A stretch of 64,000 bases of DNA from Neoarius graeffei (Eukaryota; Chordata; Actinopteri; Siluriformes; Ariidae). Each line of letters opens with the position of its first letter. The first letter of the stretch is position 1. Both the position numbers and the translations under genes were made by a program. The stretch spans positions 19,299,799 through 19,363,798 of the forward strand of contig NC_083590.1 in assembly GCF_027579695.1 (NCBI RefSeq), written 5' to 3'. The notes under the pieces were generated by a model that saw nothing but the letters and a program-made list of their open reading frames with translations, did not search any database and was not told the origin of the DNA. Below, piece by piece: positions 1-11,703 of the stretch.

Positions 1-335
1 GAGACACCACTGATCCTGACGTCTCCTGCTCTCCGGATCTGCCTGATCCACCCTGAAGCCCTACTTCTAGCTGAAGTTCTCATCACTTTGCTCCTTTGGA
101 GGACAGCCCCAAATACAGACAGACTAAAGATGCACTTACAAGATGGCTCTGGACACTTAATACAAACAGTTTTGATCCGATGGCTGAGGACTACAATCAT
201 CATGATAACTTTAGTGAACAGTTTTGCACGCAAGTCTCCATCAACTGATGAACAATTTACAACTTCAACAAAACAGACTTCATGCTCAAGCTATAATGAA
301 TTTCCTGGTTACACAGTTGCACTTTTTTGACCATA
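1..335 (+). repeat. Interspersed repeat R1, left half (split by a Tc1)
   Basis: Together with 1958-2198 this forms one repeat of roughly 575 bp visible here, cut by the Tc1 at 336-1957. A reverse-complement copy lies at about 18705-19435; shared stretches include the 'cacagttgcac' region, the 'gatgaggatgggttccc' block and the tail 'gctgctttgcgaca'. I see no coding potential. The repeat probably continues left of the window. The family matches a very abundant fish repeat I recall but cannot name. Confidence 0.75.
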
Positions 336-1957
336 CAGTTAGGTCCATAAATATTTGGACAGAGGCAACATTTTTCTAATTTTGGTTCTGTACATTACCA
401 CAATGAATTGTGAACAAAACAATTCAGATGCAGTTGAAGTTCAGACTTTCAGCTTTAATTCAGTGGGTTGAACAAAATGATTGCATAAAAATGTGAGGAA
501 CTAAAGCATTTTTTAAACACAATCCCTTCATTTCAGGGGCTCAAAAATAATTGGACAAATTAAATAATTGTAAATAAAATGTTCATTTCTAATACTTGGT
601 TGAAAACCCTTTGTTGGCAATGACTGCCTGAAGTCTTGAACTCATGGACATCACCAGACGCTGTGTTTCCTCCTTTTTAATGCTCTGCCAGGCCTTTACT
701 GCAGCAGTTTTCAGTTGCTGTTTGTTTGTGGGCCTTTCTGTCTGAAGTTTAGTCTTTAATAAGTGAAATGCATGCTCAACTGGGTTGAGATCAGGTGACT
801 GACTTGGCCATTCAAGAAAAATTCCACTTCTTTGCTTTAATAAACTCCTGGGTTGCTTTGGCTTTATGTTTTGGGTCATTGTCCATCTGTATTATGAAAC
901 ACCGACCAATCAGTTTGGCTGGATTTGAGCACACAGTATGTCTCTGAATACCTCAGAATTCATCCGGCTGCTTCTGTCCCGTGTCACATCATCAATAAAC
1001 ACTAGTGACCCAGTGCCACTGGCAGCCATGCATGCCCAAGCCATCACACTGCCTCCGCCGTGTTTTACAGATGATGTGGTATGCTTTGGATCATGAGCTG
1101 TACCACGCCTTCGCCATACTTTTTTCTTTCCATCATTCTGGTAGAGGTTGATCTTGGTTTCATCTGTCCAAAGAATGTTCTTCCAGAACTGTGCTGGCTT
1201 TTATAGATGTTTTTTAGCAAAGTCCAATCTAGCCTTTTTATTCTTGAGGCTTATGAGTGGCTTGCACCGTGCAGTGAACCCTCTGTATTTACTTTCATGC
1301 AGTCTTCTCTTTATGGTAGATTTGGATATTGATACGCCTACCTCCTGGAGAGTGTTGTTCACTTGGTTGGCTGTTGTGAAGGGGTTTCTCTTCACCATAG
1401 AAATTATTCTGCGATCATCCACTATTGTCTTCTGTGGGCATCCAGGTCTTTTTGCATTGATGAGTTCACCAGTGCTTTCTTTCTTTCTCAGGATGTACCA
1501 AACTGTAGATTTTGCCACTCCTAATATTGTAGCAATTTCTCGGATGGGTTTTTTCTGTTTTCACAGCTTAAGGATGGCTTGTTTCACCTGCATGGAGAGC
1601 TCCTTTGACCGCATGTTTTCTTCACAGCAAAATCTTCCAAATGCAAGCACCACACCTCAAATCAACTCCAGGCCTTTTATCTGCTTAATTGAGAATGACA
1701 TAACGAAGGAATTGCCCACCCCTGCCCATGAAATAGCCTTTGAGTCAATTGTCCAATTACTTTTGGTCCCTTTAAAAACAGGGTGGCACATGTTAAGGAG
1801 CTGAAACTCCTAAACCCTTCATCCAATTTTAATGTGGATACCCTCAAATGAAAGCTGAAAGTCTGGACTTTATGTCCATGTCCATTATATAACTATAACT
1901 TGAATATGTTTCAGTAAACAGGTAAAAAAACAAAATTTGTCCATATGGACCTAACTG
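336..1957 (-). mobile_element. Tc1/mariner transposon, inactive
   Basis: About 1.62 kb bounded by inverted ends starting cagttaggtccat on the left and its complement on the right, flanked by TA on both sides (334-335 and 1958-1959), the expected Tc1 target duplication. It carries a broken transposase on the minus strand. The left and right terminal regions share a second similar block (agactttcagctttaattc), consistent with a decayed inverted/direct-repeat terminus. It interrupts repeat R1, and the R1 copy at 18.7-19.4 kb shows the empty site. Confidence 0.93.
589..1614 (-). pseudogene. Tc1 transposase pseudogene
   Basis: The minus strand encodes a Tc1-type transposase (cut-and-paste DDE transposase) in pieces. 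The N-terminal DNA-binding part starts at the ATG at 1614-1612 (MRSKELSMQVKQ) and is cut after about 17 codons by a TGA where the family normally has Arg (CGA to TGA). The same region continues to about 1201 with helix-turn-helix-like residues. The C-terminal part (589-879) keeps the [12 protein letters not shown] block that carries the last catalytic Glu and ends GFSTKY. The middle, including the first catalytic Asp region, is split by frameshifts. Not functional. Confidence 0.9.
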
Positions 1958-2198
1958 TATAAGGCACTTATAGAAGCGAGTTATTTATAATCATGCTGTT
2001 ATCGCCCAGATGAGGATGGGTTCCCTTTTGAGTCTGGTTCCTCGGTAGGTTTCTTCCTCATGTCGTCTGAGGGACTTTTTCCTCACCAAAGTCTCTTCAA
2101 GATTACTCACTAGGGATCAATTCATGTTAAAATGTCTATTTTTCCGTAGAGCTGCTTTGCGACAGTGTCTATTGATAAAGGCACTATACAAATAAATT
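1958..2198 (+). repeat. Interspersed repeat R1, right half
   Basis: Continues the repeat interrupted at 335. It ends with the characteristic 'gctgctttgcgaca...ggcactatacaaataaa' tail, found in reverse complement at about 18725-18770. Confidence 0.75.
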
Positions 2199-3690
2199 GT
2201 GTAAACATGATGATTGTGTAAACATGAAGGAAGGAAAGTGGGCGCAACTTGTTCCCTCTGGCTGTGTAGAAAGCACCTTAGGTGCATGAGGACTGGTAGT
2301 TTGTGTGTACAGTATAAGTGGAGTTATAGTTATAGGAACATAATCAACTTCAGGGTGGTAACAGTGACTCGGTTTCCTGTTGGGCTTCATCACACCACCC
2401 AGTTATTTTCCACGTCCTGAAGTGCTGCATTTTGAACCATTAAAGCGCTCTTCGTTTGTCCCTCTAGGGGAAAGTTCTATGTAGAACTCGACAATAGAGT
2501 GTTTCCTTATCAGAAAAGGTTCAGAGTAAAAAAAAAAAGAAATGCCAAATCCATGGGAACACACACACACACACACACACACACTATTAATATGTTTTAA
2601 TGTGCTTTGCTGATGTATATTTTCTTGTAGCTGTTGCAATTATTTGATATAACTTGACCCAGAGTCTGTTTTACATATAAAACTCTTAATTTGGTCATAA
2701 ATGGTACAGTAAATACACTACACCACTGAGCGCTCATAATAATGACCAGAGAGTTTTGGCAAGAGCATAGTGAGAGCAGCAGTGAGGAAAACCAGGAAAC
2801 AGGAAACAGGAAGACACCAGGAAACTTCTGTGACCAGGAAGGTTTTCTACAGGTTTAGGAGTTATGACTCTTTACATGATGCATTATTAAAGCTAGCCTG
2901 CCTTTCAGATTTTTCATGTGTAGGTCATAAAAAGAATTTTCCCCGACACCCAGTTATTTTTGTTTAGTGGACCGAAAGCTACTGAATTCGAATCACAGAC
3001 TTCCAGTTTTATTAGGTTTTTTTTAAAAATAGCACAATTAATGAATTTATCTCCACGTGGCTCTAAATTCTCCGCTATTTTTTCCTGCTTCACCATGACC
3101 CAATACAAGATACTACATCATGCATGACGTGGTGGGCTTTCTCCGTTCGCGCAAGGCATTGTGGGATACAAATTTGAAACACGAGAGGAAAATGGAGGAT
3201 GTGAGTGTGCGAATGAAACGTGAAAGACCGACTACAGTAACGGAAAGAAAGCGAGAAGAAAAAACGTTATGTTATAGGTAAAGGAAAGGAAACACAGGAC
3301 CAAACTAATAAATATCGGTGCTCAGCGAGCACCTCGGTGTGATCAACTGTTCGTTTAGGGACAGAATGATGGAACTGTCAGTGCACGCTCAAAGGGAAAC
3401 CTGCACATGCACGCATACAAACACGGACTTCCTCTGTCTGCTTGACTGCACGAAACCAGCGATTTCAGGCACAATATTTGCTTTAATCGCCTCAAATTAA
3501 ATAACTTCCCAGCCGCAGAATGGCCTGATTTTTTTTTTTAGATATTACCGATTTTATGAAATTGAAAGGCCGTCTAGCTTTAATGTGTATTTGTGTCATT
3601 TCTAATCTGCCTTACTGACTTTCTTACGGTTATGCAAGTAAATAGAAATGCAAATCAACTAAATTAAATTAATGAATCAAATAAATTAAA
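2199..3690. other. No gene seen; short (CA)n
   Basis: Only short unsupported ORFs. A (CA)n microsatellite sits at about 2559-2583. Nothing else recognised. Confidence 0.6.
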
Positions 3691-3823
3691 GGCCCTGTGA
3701 TGACCTGGCGACTTGTGCAGGGTGTACCCCGCCTTTCGCCCGTAGTCAGCTGGGATAGGCTCCAGCTTGCCTGCGACCCTGTGGAACAGGATAAAACGGC
3801 TAGAGATAATGAGATGAGATGAG
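3691..3823 (+). repeat. tRNA-derived SINE (S1), 3' fragment
   Basis: Matches only the 3' third of the SINE family seen complete at 33327-33700, from the 'ggccctgtgatgacctgg' block to the 'gataatgagatgagatgag' tail. The tRNA-like head is absent, so this is a 5'-truncated copy. Confidence 0.85.
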
Positions 3824-4604
3824 AAATAAATTAAAGAAAGAAGAGTAAAACAAATCAACAGGAGGTATTAAATGTGAGCAGGAATGTTGAGGTGTAGATA
3901 AACACTGACACCTACAGGATGGAAAGGGTGCAGGATCATCTCAGTTCAGCTGGTCAAGCTGTCAAGGTAGATAGTTTGTTTTTGGGGCCATAACTAGGAT
4001 CAAGATTTATACAAAATGAACATTCATTTGTGGGAAAAATGTTATATATAGAAATGAACAAGAAAATGTTCATGTAAACATTTCTAGTGTCTACATTTTA
4101 GCTTAAATGGTTAACTATAGTTTAACCAGATGAGCGGCAGCTTTTTTTTTTTCTCTGCAAACGCTTGGTGGTGACTCGGACACTGTATATACATGTAAAA
4201 AAATATAAATTAGACCTTCAGAAACTGAAGTCTGGATCTCTGTGTCCTCACAGCTAGTTACATCAATGATCACAATACATCCTAGTCATGCAGAGCAGGG
4301 GTTCTCGACCTTTTCTACTTTAAGGCCCACCTATTCATACTTGTAACGAGTCGGGGCTCATTAAAAAAGATCCCCAGTTAGTTTTGGCTCATCTATTCTA
4401 TTAGAATCTAATAATCTATTGTAAAGTGTATTAATGGGATGTGATATCACTCCCTGTTACAGATTGGAGCCCAGGAATTAAATAAATGCAATAAAAGCAA
4501 ACTGTTTAATTGTAGGTATTGTATTTAAAACTGTATGAATGTGCCAGAAGTGAACATAAAACCATGCAGGACATTCTCAGTCAAAAGGGATTAATGATCC
4601 AAAA

Positions 4605-4937
4605 GTGGAGTCTGGTCCATTAACACAAGAACTTATTGCCATGTTTGTGTGTTCAGCAAACAAGCAAGTTATTAAAACCAATAACTGGATATCGAACCCA
4701 CTCAATGGGATAGACCCTTACATGCTAACAAAGAAGGATTTTTCCTATAAGTTGGAAAATTATCCATCCGTTGAGTTCCCCGACATCTCAAACTACCTGG
4801 TGCTGCAGACATCGTTCTACACGCACACACAGATGAGAACCTGGAAGAGCATGGAGATGTACAACTTTTTATATGCGGCTGGGTTAAAGATCTGGGGATC
4901 AGGACACTACAAGATAGACGGCGGTAGACGGATCTAA
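4605..4937 (+). pseudogene. Broken fragment of a transposon-associated protein
   Basis: The 110-codon reading frame contains DISNYLVLQTSFYTHTQM and WKSMEMYNF, which I associate from memory with N-terminal parts of fish repeat proteins of the SWIM/YqaJ-associated kind. Near position 4868 the family pattern continues in a different frame (ICGWVKDLGIR), so there is a frameshift and the annotated C-terminus is spurious. It sits inside a hAT element, so either the hAT picked it up or both are layered relics. Function not assigned. Confidence 0.4.
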
Positions 4938-5368
4938 GTGCAGAAAGAGTGTTTATTAGCAGGCGTCATATTTACAAAAGCAAAACAGAAAGCAGAATCA
5001 TAAAGCAGAGTATTTAAACAGTGTTATAAACACAGCTAGAAACAAACATGACAGTGATGATAATAATAATACTTTGCAAAGTCTCTGTGAAAACAGCGTC
5101 CTTATCTGCATGTCCTGATTGCACTCAAATCAGCATCAGGTGTGTCCCATAATGACTGGGATCCGAGCACGTGCACAACGTGCTCCGTGAGCAAGCGCGG
5201 CTGCACAAGCTGCGCCAAACTCAAGTGTGCAAAGGCATGACAGTCAAGTGTTCGCGTACTGTGTGACCACAACTTTTAGCTCATGTGTATATGGCTGCCA
5301 AAATGCCTCATTATCATCGATAACTTATCACAAATCATCGCGAGCTGTAGTGTGACCGTAGCTTAATG

Positions 5369-6607
5369 TAGGGTGACCAGATTTCCTGAGTCTAAAACCG
5401 GACACTTTGCGCGTGACCGTGATACTCGTGCACGCACACGCGTTTTGATGTAAACATGCGCCGGCTCAAACCATGGCTCAGACAGGTGCTTTTATCATTT
5501 TGTAGAAGCTCACGTTTATCAACATTTCGGAGAATAATCAAGTATTTTCTTGTTATCTACATGTACTTCTATCACAGTTCAGTTAAAGTAAGAAAATCAG
5601 ACAACAGATGTGAGGACAGGGGATAGGCCAATAGCCTAAATTTCAACTGATTTATTTCACCTTTGTGAAAACACCAAGAAAATGCATTGCTTGCATATTA
5701 ACATCAACATTTTATGCAATTAACTTTTTTTTAAAACAATAGGCTATGCATTGTAACAGCAACGAGTGCATGAGCCTAATCGTTGTCACCTCCGAACCTT
5801 TACCCAAAATGCCTCTGTTTAATCTTAACCAGTGTCGGCTATTAACTATTTTGAAAACGTGAACCCTGAGTTGACAACAGCATCAAACAAGTCAAGACAA
5901 TCTGTGATACAGATTAAAGACAGATGAAACCGATGAAAGACAACAAAAAATGTTTCAGAAACACAGCCACCCAACTCACCCACCCTAAAGAAGATGCCAT
6001 TTTATTGCATATATTTACATGATGAGTGAATTTGCTCCAGTAGCGCTTTATTGCCCGAGAGCCTGCTGTGAAACTGCGAGCAAGTATCGTCGAAATTGGC
6101 CCGGGGTGATGAGCAAGGCTTCGACAGTAGGCACGGTCATGCGATTCCTCTCATCAGTCCAGGTGTTGCTCATGAGTGAACATATTCGCTCAACTGGAGC
6201 ACTGGTGCCAGGTAGGCAAGCTGGCAAAGCTGGCTGACATTGCTATAAGGAATCTCCCTACTCTTGAAGCACGCGAACATCTCCGCCCAGCGCTCATCCG
6301 TTTGGCATTGCCGTGCAGTAGTTGACAGCTGCTAGTGCAAAAAAAGTTATAACGCGGCCGCTATATTGCAACACTGTACAAATAGATACATTATAAGGTT
6401 GACTGCACACATGCTCATTGATGCTGAATTGCTAGAAGCTTTATTGATATCTCGTTGGCTATGTATGATCGCTGTAACTGGGACAGTTTGTTAGTGTTTG
6501 GTGTAAACTGGGACATTTCAGTGTCCCGACGGACCTTTGTCGGGACTGGGGACACGCTACTCAAAATCGGGACTGTCCCGGTTAAATCGGGACGTCTGGT
6601 CACGTTA
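5369..6607 (-). mobile_element. hAT transposon nested in another hAT
   Basis: Ends tagggtgaccag / ctggtcacgtta are inverted (10 of 12 match), and the flanks are a perfect 8-bp duplication, gcttaatg, at 5361-5368 and 6608-6615. About 1.24 kb. It carries a minus-strand remnant of a hAT dimerisation region. It lies wholly inside the 4296-6749 hAT, so it inserted later. Confidence 0.92.
6075..6330 (-). pseudogene. hAT transposase C-terminal (hATC) fragment
   Basis: Reading the minus strand, the peptides DERWAEMFACFKS, then (after a frame change) APVERICSLMSNTWTDERNRM, match the hAT C-terminal dimerisation signature VERxFSxMxxxWTDERNRM. The two parts are in different frames and there are stops, so it is a relic. 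It identifies the inner element as hAT independently of its ends. Confidence 0.75.
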
Positions 6608-6757
6608 GCTTAATGAGGCAGATGTGATGTCGGATGCAACCCAGCAATTGTACCCAACTACTGTATGTGTAAAAATTAGCTTCAACTTGAAAAAAAAAAA
6701 TCAGGGCCCACTAGATGGCGCTTCGCAGCCCAGTGGTTGAGTAACACTGATGTAGAG

Positions 6758-7603
6758 TTTTCCAAACGGAGTTGAGACAGTGCACACGATTCTTCTCTTC
6801 CAGCTACAAGTCAGTGTTCAATGTTAATGATGGCTTGGTGAAGATTTACTGAAAGTCAAAATGTGGACTCAAACCCAGACTGACTCCGTCATGATTGATA
6901 AATCTGTCCTGATTGAAAACGGTGCACCAAATGAGAAAGCAAGCGAGTGGGTTCCTGTCGTTCCGGCACCATGCCGACTGACTGTGTGTAATGTGTGAAA
7001 TTTGCCATGAGCCAACAATTTCACCACAAGTTTCAACAAGCTGCAGAACTGACACAGGAAAAAAATATGGATGGGAAAAACAAACACCCCGTTTTGATGA
7101 ACTGCTCGGAATTAAAGCTGGAACTTGTGCAGCTTAGTAAGGAAGAAGAGTACAGACATGCAGAGATGACATGGTGGTTATTTTTTAATATGTCCAAAAA
7201 TTAATTATTAAAACCACGAGCTACGTTTCTGGACATCTACTTTGGAGTTACAAAGTACTTAACTTGTGGCAACTGTTTTGGAATGACGCATAAACACACA
7301 CGGGAATTGCTGGTGTTGTGTCACGGATATATCGTTAGCCAACTTCACCTTCCCTTTAGCAAATAAGAAATATGAGAAATTTGCCTGTATTTGAAATATT
7401 TTCACAGGGTTTGAGTAATGATTTCAGCCCCAAAAGCTGCTTACAATGTGTGAGAATGCCCAAAAACCTCCCTGAATTAATTTCAATTTTAAAATTTAAT
7501 ATTTAAATTTTTTTAAAATACCTTCGTACAGAACATTAAGCAATTCAGTAATTCTAATAACTAGCTCGTTTATGTAAAAATGAAAATATATATATATATT
7601 TAT
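6758..7603. other. No gene seen
   Basis: Only short ORFs with no recognisable domain; A/T-rich with a short (AT)n run at about 7590-7600. Confidence 0.5.
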
Positions 7604-8283
7604 TTTTTCGTGGTCCAGTTTCCATCAAATCCTGCGCTCTGATTGGCTGGCGAGCGGGTCCGTGTCCTATGATACAGACCCCGGTTATGGACCCCGGATA
7701 TGGACCTCTGGCAACTCACTTGTTCACAGCAACAACAAACATAGTAGCAATTTTTGTCAACATTTATTTTCGCATTTCTCAGGAGAATAGCATTAATTTT
7801 ACAGCATGGATAGCGATAACGACAGTGTTCACAGCGAAAGCGAGTTTTACTACCCTGAGGAAGACGAAATAAAAGAAAACATTTCAGGAGAAAGATAAAA
7901 ACCTGTAACGCCAAGCAAAAACATGTCTGAATCCTGAATGACTCCTATTTGTATAAATAGGGGACTACATAGGCGGCAAAATGTAGTTTTTTTCCTGCCA
8001 TGGAAGTGCACTTGCATACCGAGGAGGAAGCCATTTGCATTACAGCCGTGAATGAGGATTCAAAATGGCGGCTCGGCTCGGTTTCCCCTTTCGGGCGCTC
8101 TTGTTTTCTGTTAGAATTTGGTAAAGAAAAAAATAAATATATTATTTACCAGCCTAAGGTCGGTCCGTATGGTGAAATACCGTGACCTCGGCCTTGAATA
8201 CTGACCTCGGCCCAGAGGGCCTCGCTCAGTACTTTCAAGACCTCGGTCACGGTATTTCACCGTATGGACCTCCCAGCTGGTAA
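7604..8283 (+). repeat. Palindrome-bearing repeat P, copy A
   Basis: About 680 bp, repeated in reverse complement at about 25863-26537 and in part at 12454-12610. One end is 'tttttcgtggtccagtttc', the other 'ccagctgg' next to (TA)n. An acidic short reading frame beginning MDSDNDSVHSESEFYYPEED occurs from 7806 and soon stops, possibly the start of a lost transposase. At about 8157-8274 there is a hairpin: ggtccgtatggtgaaatacc is answered by its near-perfect complement about 70 bases later. Class unknown. Confidence 0.75.
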
Positions 8284-8639
8284 AGAACATATATATATAT
8301 ATGTTTGTCATATTTACTAAACCGTCATTATTTTCAGTGTATCGGCCATTTTTAAACCATGCCCATTATGCATATCAGCTTCAGCCTATTAGCTGGAGCG
8401 CCGGGCACATACAAACAAACTGATGAATATTTATACACACAGGTTGCATTGCATTGGTGCATGAATTGTGAGATTGCATGACACATTAGCAGTCACAATA
8501 CCTCTGAGAACTTTAGTGGGAAAAAAGTCCCTTTAAGGCCGTAAAACATTTAAAATAAATAGAATGTTTTTTTTTTTTTCATGGCACTCCAGCCTGGCTG
8601 GCCCTGTGCAGGCTGAGGGCGAGGCTCCCAGGCAACACC

Positions 8640-8826
8640 CTTGTTTGACGTAACTGAAAAGCCATCCAGAGCCTCTCTATAATCACAAAGCTTAGTTCTA
8701 GCTGCCTGTTATGCTAGTCTAAGTACTTTTGTCTTGTCAAAATGAAGTAGGAGGAAGTTACTCAGTATTTAGTGTCTAATGCTCTTGACACATTTCTCAA
8801 CTTTGTTGAGCCGGTATTGTCATATA
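8640..8826 (-). pseudogene. LINE reverse-transcriptase relic, part 3
   Basis: Minus-strand translation gives the region after the catalytic YADD of an L2/CR1-type RT (SNFLLLHFDKTKVL; then LDGFSVTS). It adjoins the degraded active-site remnant DTQLY that is split by the Tc1 at 8827. With 10437-10698 and 12309-12395 it forms one decayed LINE relic on the minus strand. Confidence 0.7.
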
Positions 8827-10436
8827 CAGTGGTGCTTGAAAGTTTGTGAACCCTTTAGAATTTTCTATATTTCTGCATAAATATGACGTAAAACATCATC
8901 AGATTTTCACACAAGTCCTAAAAGTAGTTAAAGAGAACCCAGTTAAACAAATGAGACAAAAATATTATACTTGGTCATTTATTTATTGAGGAAAACGATC
9001 CAATATTGCATATCTGTGAGTGGCAAAAGTATGTGAACCTTTGCTTTCGGTATCTGGTGTGACCCCCTTGTGCAGCAATAACTGCAACTAAACATTTCCG
9101 GTAACTGTTGATCAGTCCTGCACACCGGCTTGAAGGAATTTCAGCCCATTCGTCTGTACAGAACAGCTTCAACTCTGGGATGTTGGTGGGTTTCCTCACA
9201 TGAGCTACTCGCTTCAGGTCCTTCCACAACATTTCCATTAGATGAAGGGCAGGACTTTGACTTGGCCATTCCAAAACATTAACTTTATTCTTCTTTAACC
9301 ATTCTTTGGTAGAACGACTTGTGTGCTTAGGGTCGTTGTCTTGCTGCATGACCCACCTTCTCTTGAGATTCAGTTCATGGACAGATGTCCTGACATTTTC
9401 CTTTAGAATTTGCTGGTATAATTCAGAATTCATTGTTCCACCAATGATGGCAAGACGTTCTGGCCCAGATACAGCAAAACAGGCCCAAACCATGATACTA
9501 CCACCACCATGTTTCACAGATGGGATAAGGTTCTTATGCTGGAATGCAGTGTTTTCCTTTCTCCAAACATAATGCTTCTCATTTAAACCAAAAAGTTCTA
9601 TTTTGGTCTCATCCATCCACAAAACATTTTTCCAATAGCCTTCTGGCTTGTCCACATGATCTTTAGCAAACTGCAGACGAGCAGCAACATTCTTTTTGGA
9701 GAGCAGTCTCTTTCTCCTTGCAACCCTGCCATGCACACCATTATTGTTCAGTGTTCTCTGGATGGTGGACTCATGAACATTCACATTAGCCAGTGTGAGA
9801 CAGGCCTTCAGTTGCTTAGAAGTTACCCTGGGGTCCTTTGTGACCTTGTCGACTATTACATGCCTTGCTCTTGGAGTGATCTTTGTTGGTCGACCACTCC
9901 TGGGGAGAGTAACAGTGGTCTTGAATTTCCTCCATTTGTACACAATCTGTCTGACTGTGGATTGGTGGAGTCCAAACTCTTTAGAGATGGTTTTGTAACC
10001 TTTTCCAGCCTGATGAGCATCAACAACACTTTTTCTGAGGTCCTCAGGAATCTCCTTTGTTCGTGCCATGATACACTTCCACAAACATGTGCTGTGAAGA
10101 TCAGACTTTGATAGATCCCTGTTCTTTAAATAAAACAGGGTGCCCACTCACACCTGATTGTCATCCCATTGATTGAAAACACCTGACTCTAATTTCACCT
10201 TCAAATTAACTGCTAATCCTAGAGGTTCACATACTTTTGCCACTCACAGATATGTAATATTGGATCATTTTCCTCAATAAATAAATGACCAAGTATAATA
10301 TTTTTGTCTCATTTGTTTAACTGGGTTCTCTTTTTATACTTTTAAGACTTGTGTGAAAATCTGATGATGTTTTAGGTCATATTTATGCAGAAATATAGAA
10401 AATTCTCAAGGGTTCACAAACTTTCAAGCACCACTG
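8827..10436 (-). mobile_element. Tc1/mariner transposon with long IR/DR ends, possibly intact
   Basis: 1,610 bp flanked by TA (8825-8826, 10437-10438). The terminal inverted repeats are about 210 bp (8827-9036 and 10227-10436) with only a handful of differences. Each holds an outer (tgaaagtttgtgaaccctt) and inner (caaaagtatgtgaaccttt) direct repeat, the IR/DR layout of Sleeping Beauty-type elements, where the repeats bind transposase. It carries an uninterrupted transposase ORF. It interrupts the LINE RT relic within the DTQLY remnant. Confidence 0.96.
8975..10069 (-). CDS. Tc1-type transposase, full-length ORF
   Basis: 364 codons from the ATG at 10069 (MARTKEIPEDL). An in-frame ATG 26 codons upstream exists, but family members start at this Met. 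N-terminal paired helix-turn-helix region (about 1-110) with the basic PRSGRP linker near 57-61; DDE catalytic domain with Asp153 (WMDETK), Asp244 (QQDNDPKHT) and Glu279 (MEMLW), the same residue numbers and 34-residue D-E spacing as Sleeping Beauty. The block around Glu279 reads SPALHLME instead of the usual SPDLNPIE, so two conserved neighbours are changed and activity is uncertain. The C-terminus reads into the inner terminal repeat. Acts in the nucleus, excising and inserting the element at TA. Confidence 0.92.
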   Translation of the reverse strand: MARTKEIPEDLRKSVVDAHQAGKGYKTISKEFGLHQSTVRQIVYKWRKFKTTVTLPRSGRPTKITPRARHVIVDKVTKDPRVTSKQLKACLTLANVNVHESTIQRTLNNNGVHGRVARRKRLLSKKNVAARLQFAKDHVDKPEGYWKNVLWMDETKIELFGLNEKHYVWRKENTAFQHKNLIPSVKHGGGSIMVWACFAVSGPERLAIIGGTMNSELYQQILKENVRTSVHELNLKRRWVMQQDNDPKHTSRSTKEWLKKNKVNVLEWPSQSPALHLMEMLWKDLKRVAHVRKPTNIPELKLFCTDEWAEIPSSRCAGLINSYRKCLVAVIAAQGGHTRYRKQRFTYFCHSQICNIGSFSSINK

Positions 10437-10698
10437 TAGCTGTGTGTCATTGGCACCTGAACCCTGAGCAAGGAGAGCTGTTTCCTTAATGTCAACAACA
10501 TTTTTTAGTCAAGCTAGAAAAATATTATGATCTGTGGTATCAAAAGCTGCACTAAGTTAAAACATAAGCAAAGAGAAGCAACCCTGATTGAAGGCCAGTA
10601 GTAGGTCATTTACCACTTTAACCAGTGCTGTCTCAGTACTGTGATGAGGTCTAAATCATGACTGACAGATTTAATTAATGTCATTCCTATGTAAGTAT
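10437..10698 (-). pseudogene. LINE reverse-transcriptase relic, part 2
   Basis: Minus-strand peptides [17 protein letters not shown] and, after a stop, LSAAFDTTDHNIF match the RT palm motif (LDLSAAFDTIDH) of L2/CR1-type LINEs. In-frame stops and loss of the region between this and the active site show decay. It is bounded by the Tc1 at one end and the hAT at the other. Confidence 0.8.
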
Positions 10699-11110
10699 CA
10701 GAGGTGGACAAAGTACCCAACTTCATTACTTAAGTCAAAGTACAGATCCCACTGGTCAAATGTTACTCCGATACAAGTGAAAGTTGTCCAGTCAAATTTT
10801 TACTTAAGTTAAAGTACTGAAGTATTTGCTTTTAAAAATACTTACAGTAAGTATTAAAAGTACATTTTTTGTCAATGCATTGTTGTATTATTGCCACAAC
10901 GCTTACAAAACCTAATGCCGTTACCAAAGACAGAAATGTGAATTCACAAAATGAACACATGCTGTGCCATCATGGTGGTTTAATGTTAAGCTAGCTAGTG
11001 AAGCTCCACCTGACAGCTAGCAAACTCTTTTCAAACTTGAAATCATATTGGGTAGCTAACGCTACTAGAAAAAAAAAGATTTCTACATTCTGTTTATTTG
11101 GCAATATTAT

Positions 11111-11483
11111 CTCATCTCTCATTATCTCTAGCCGCTTTATCCTTCTACAGGGTCGCAGGCAAGCTGGAGCCTATCCCAGCTGACTATGGGCGAAAGGCGG
11201 GGTACACCCTGGACAAGTCGCCAGGTCATCACAGGGCTGACACATAGACACAGACAACCATTCACACTCACATTCACACCTATGGTCAATTTAGAGTCAC
11301 CAGTTAACCTAACCTGCATGTCTTTGGACTGTGGGGGAAACCGGAGCACCCGGAGGAAACCCATGCGGACACGGGGAGAACATGCAAACTCCGCACAGAA
11401 AGGCCCTCGCCGGCCATGGGGCTCGAACCCAGGACCTTCTTGCTGTGAGGCAACAGTGCTAACCACTACACCACCGTGCCGCC
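11111..11483 (-). mobile_element. tRNA-derived SINE (S1), complete, with 12-bp TSD
   Basis: Read on the minus strand the element starts GGCGGCACGGTGG, has a perfect A box (TGGTGTAGTGG) and B box (GGTTCGAGCCC), and ends in the GAGATGAG-type tail. Flanked by tggcaatattat at 11099-11110 and 11484-11495, a perfect 12-bp duplication typical of LINE-mediated insertion. The sister hAT at 55718-56935 has the empty site near 56530. Confidence 0.95.
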
Positions 11484-11703
11484 TGGCAATATTATGCTAA
11501 AACATATTTCTGAAAGGACTTCAGATAAGTTAACGTTATTTGTGTTAGCGTTACTCAGTTTTTACATGCTAACTAACAGTGTCCAAGTTAACTAGCTATG
11601 TGTTAACGTTAGCCGTGGACAAGGCTACGGCAACTTGGCAGGCAAATCCATAGAAAGTCATTTGACAAACCAGACTGTCACTATTGCATCATTATCGCTA
11701 GCT

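Larger units (their letters stand above)
4296..6749. mobile_element. hAT-type DNA transposon (outer, interrupted)
   Basis: Ends are caggggttctcgacc on the left and ggttgagtaacactg on the right, imperfect inverted repeats of the hAT (cag...ggttctcaacc) style. The flanks atgcagag (4288-4295) and atgtagag (6750-6757) match at 7 of 8 bases, the 8-bp target duplication expected for hAT. A second hAT sits inside at 5369-6607. No intact transposase remains. Confidence 0.85.
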
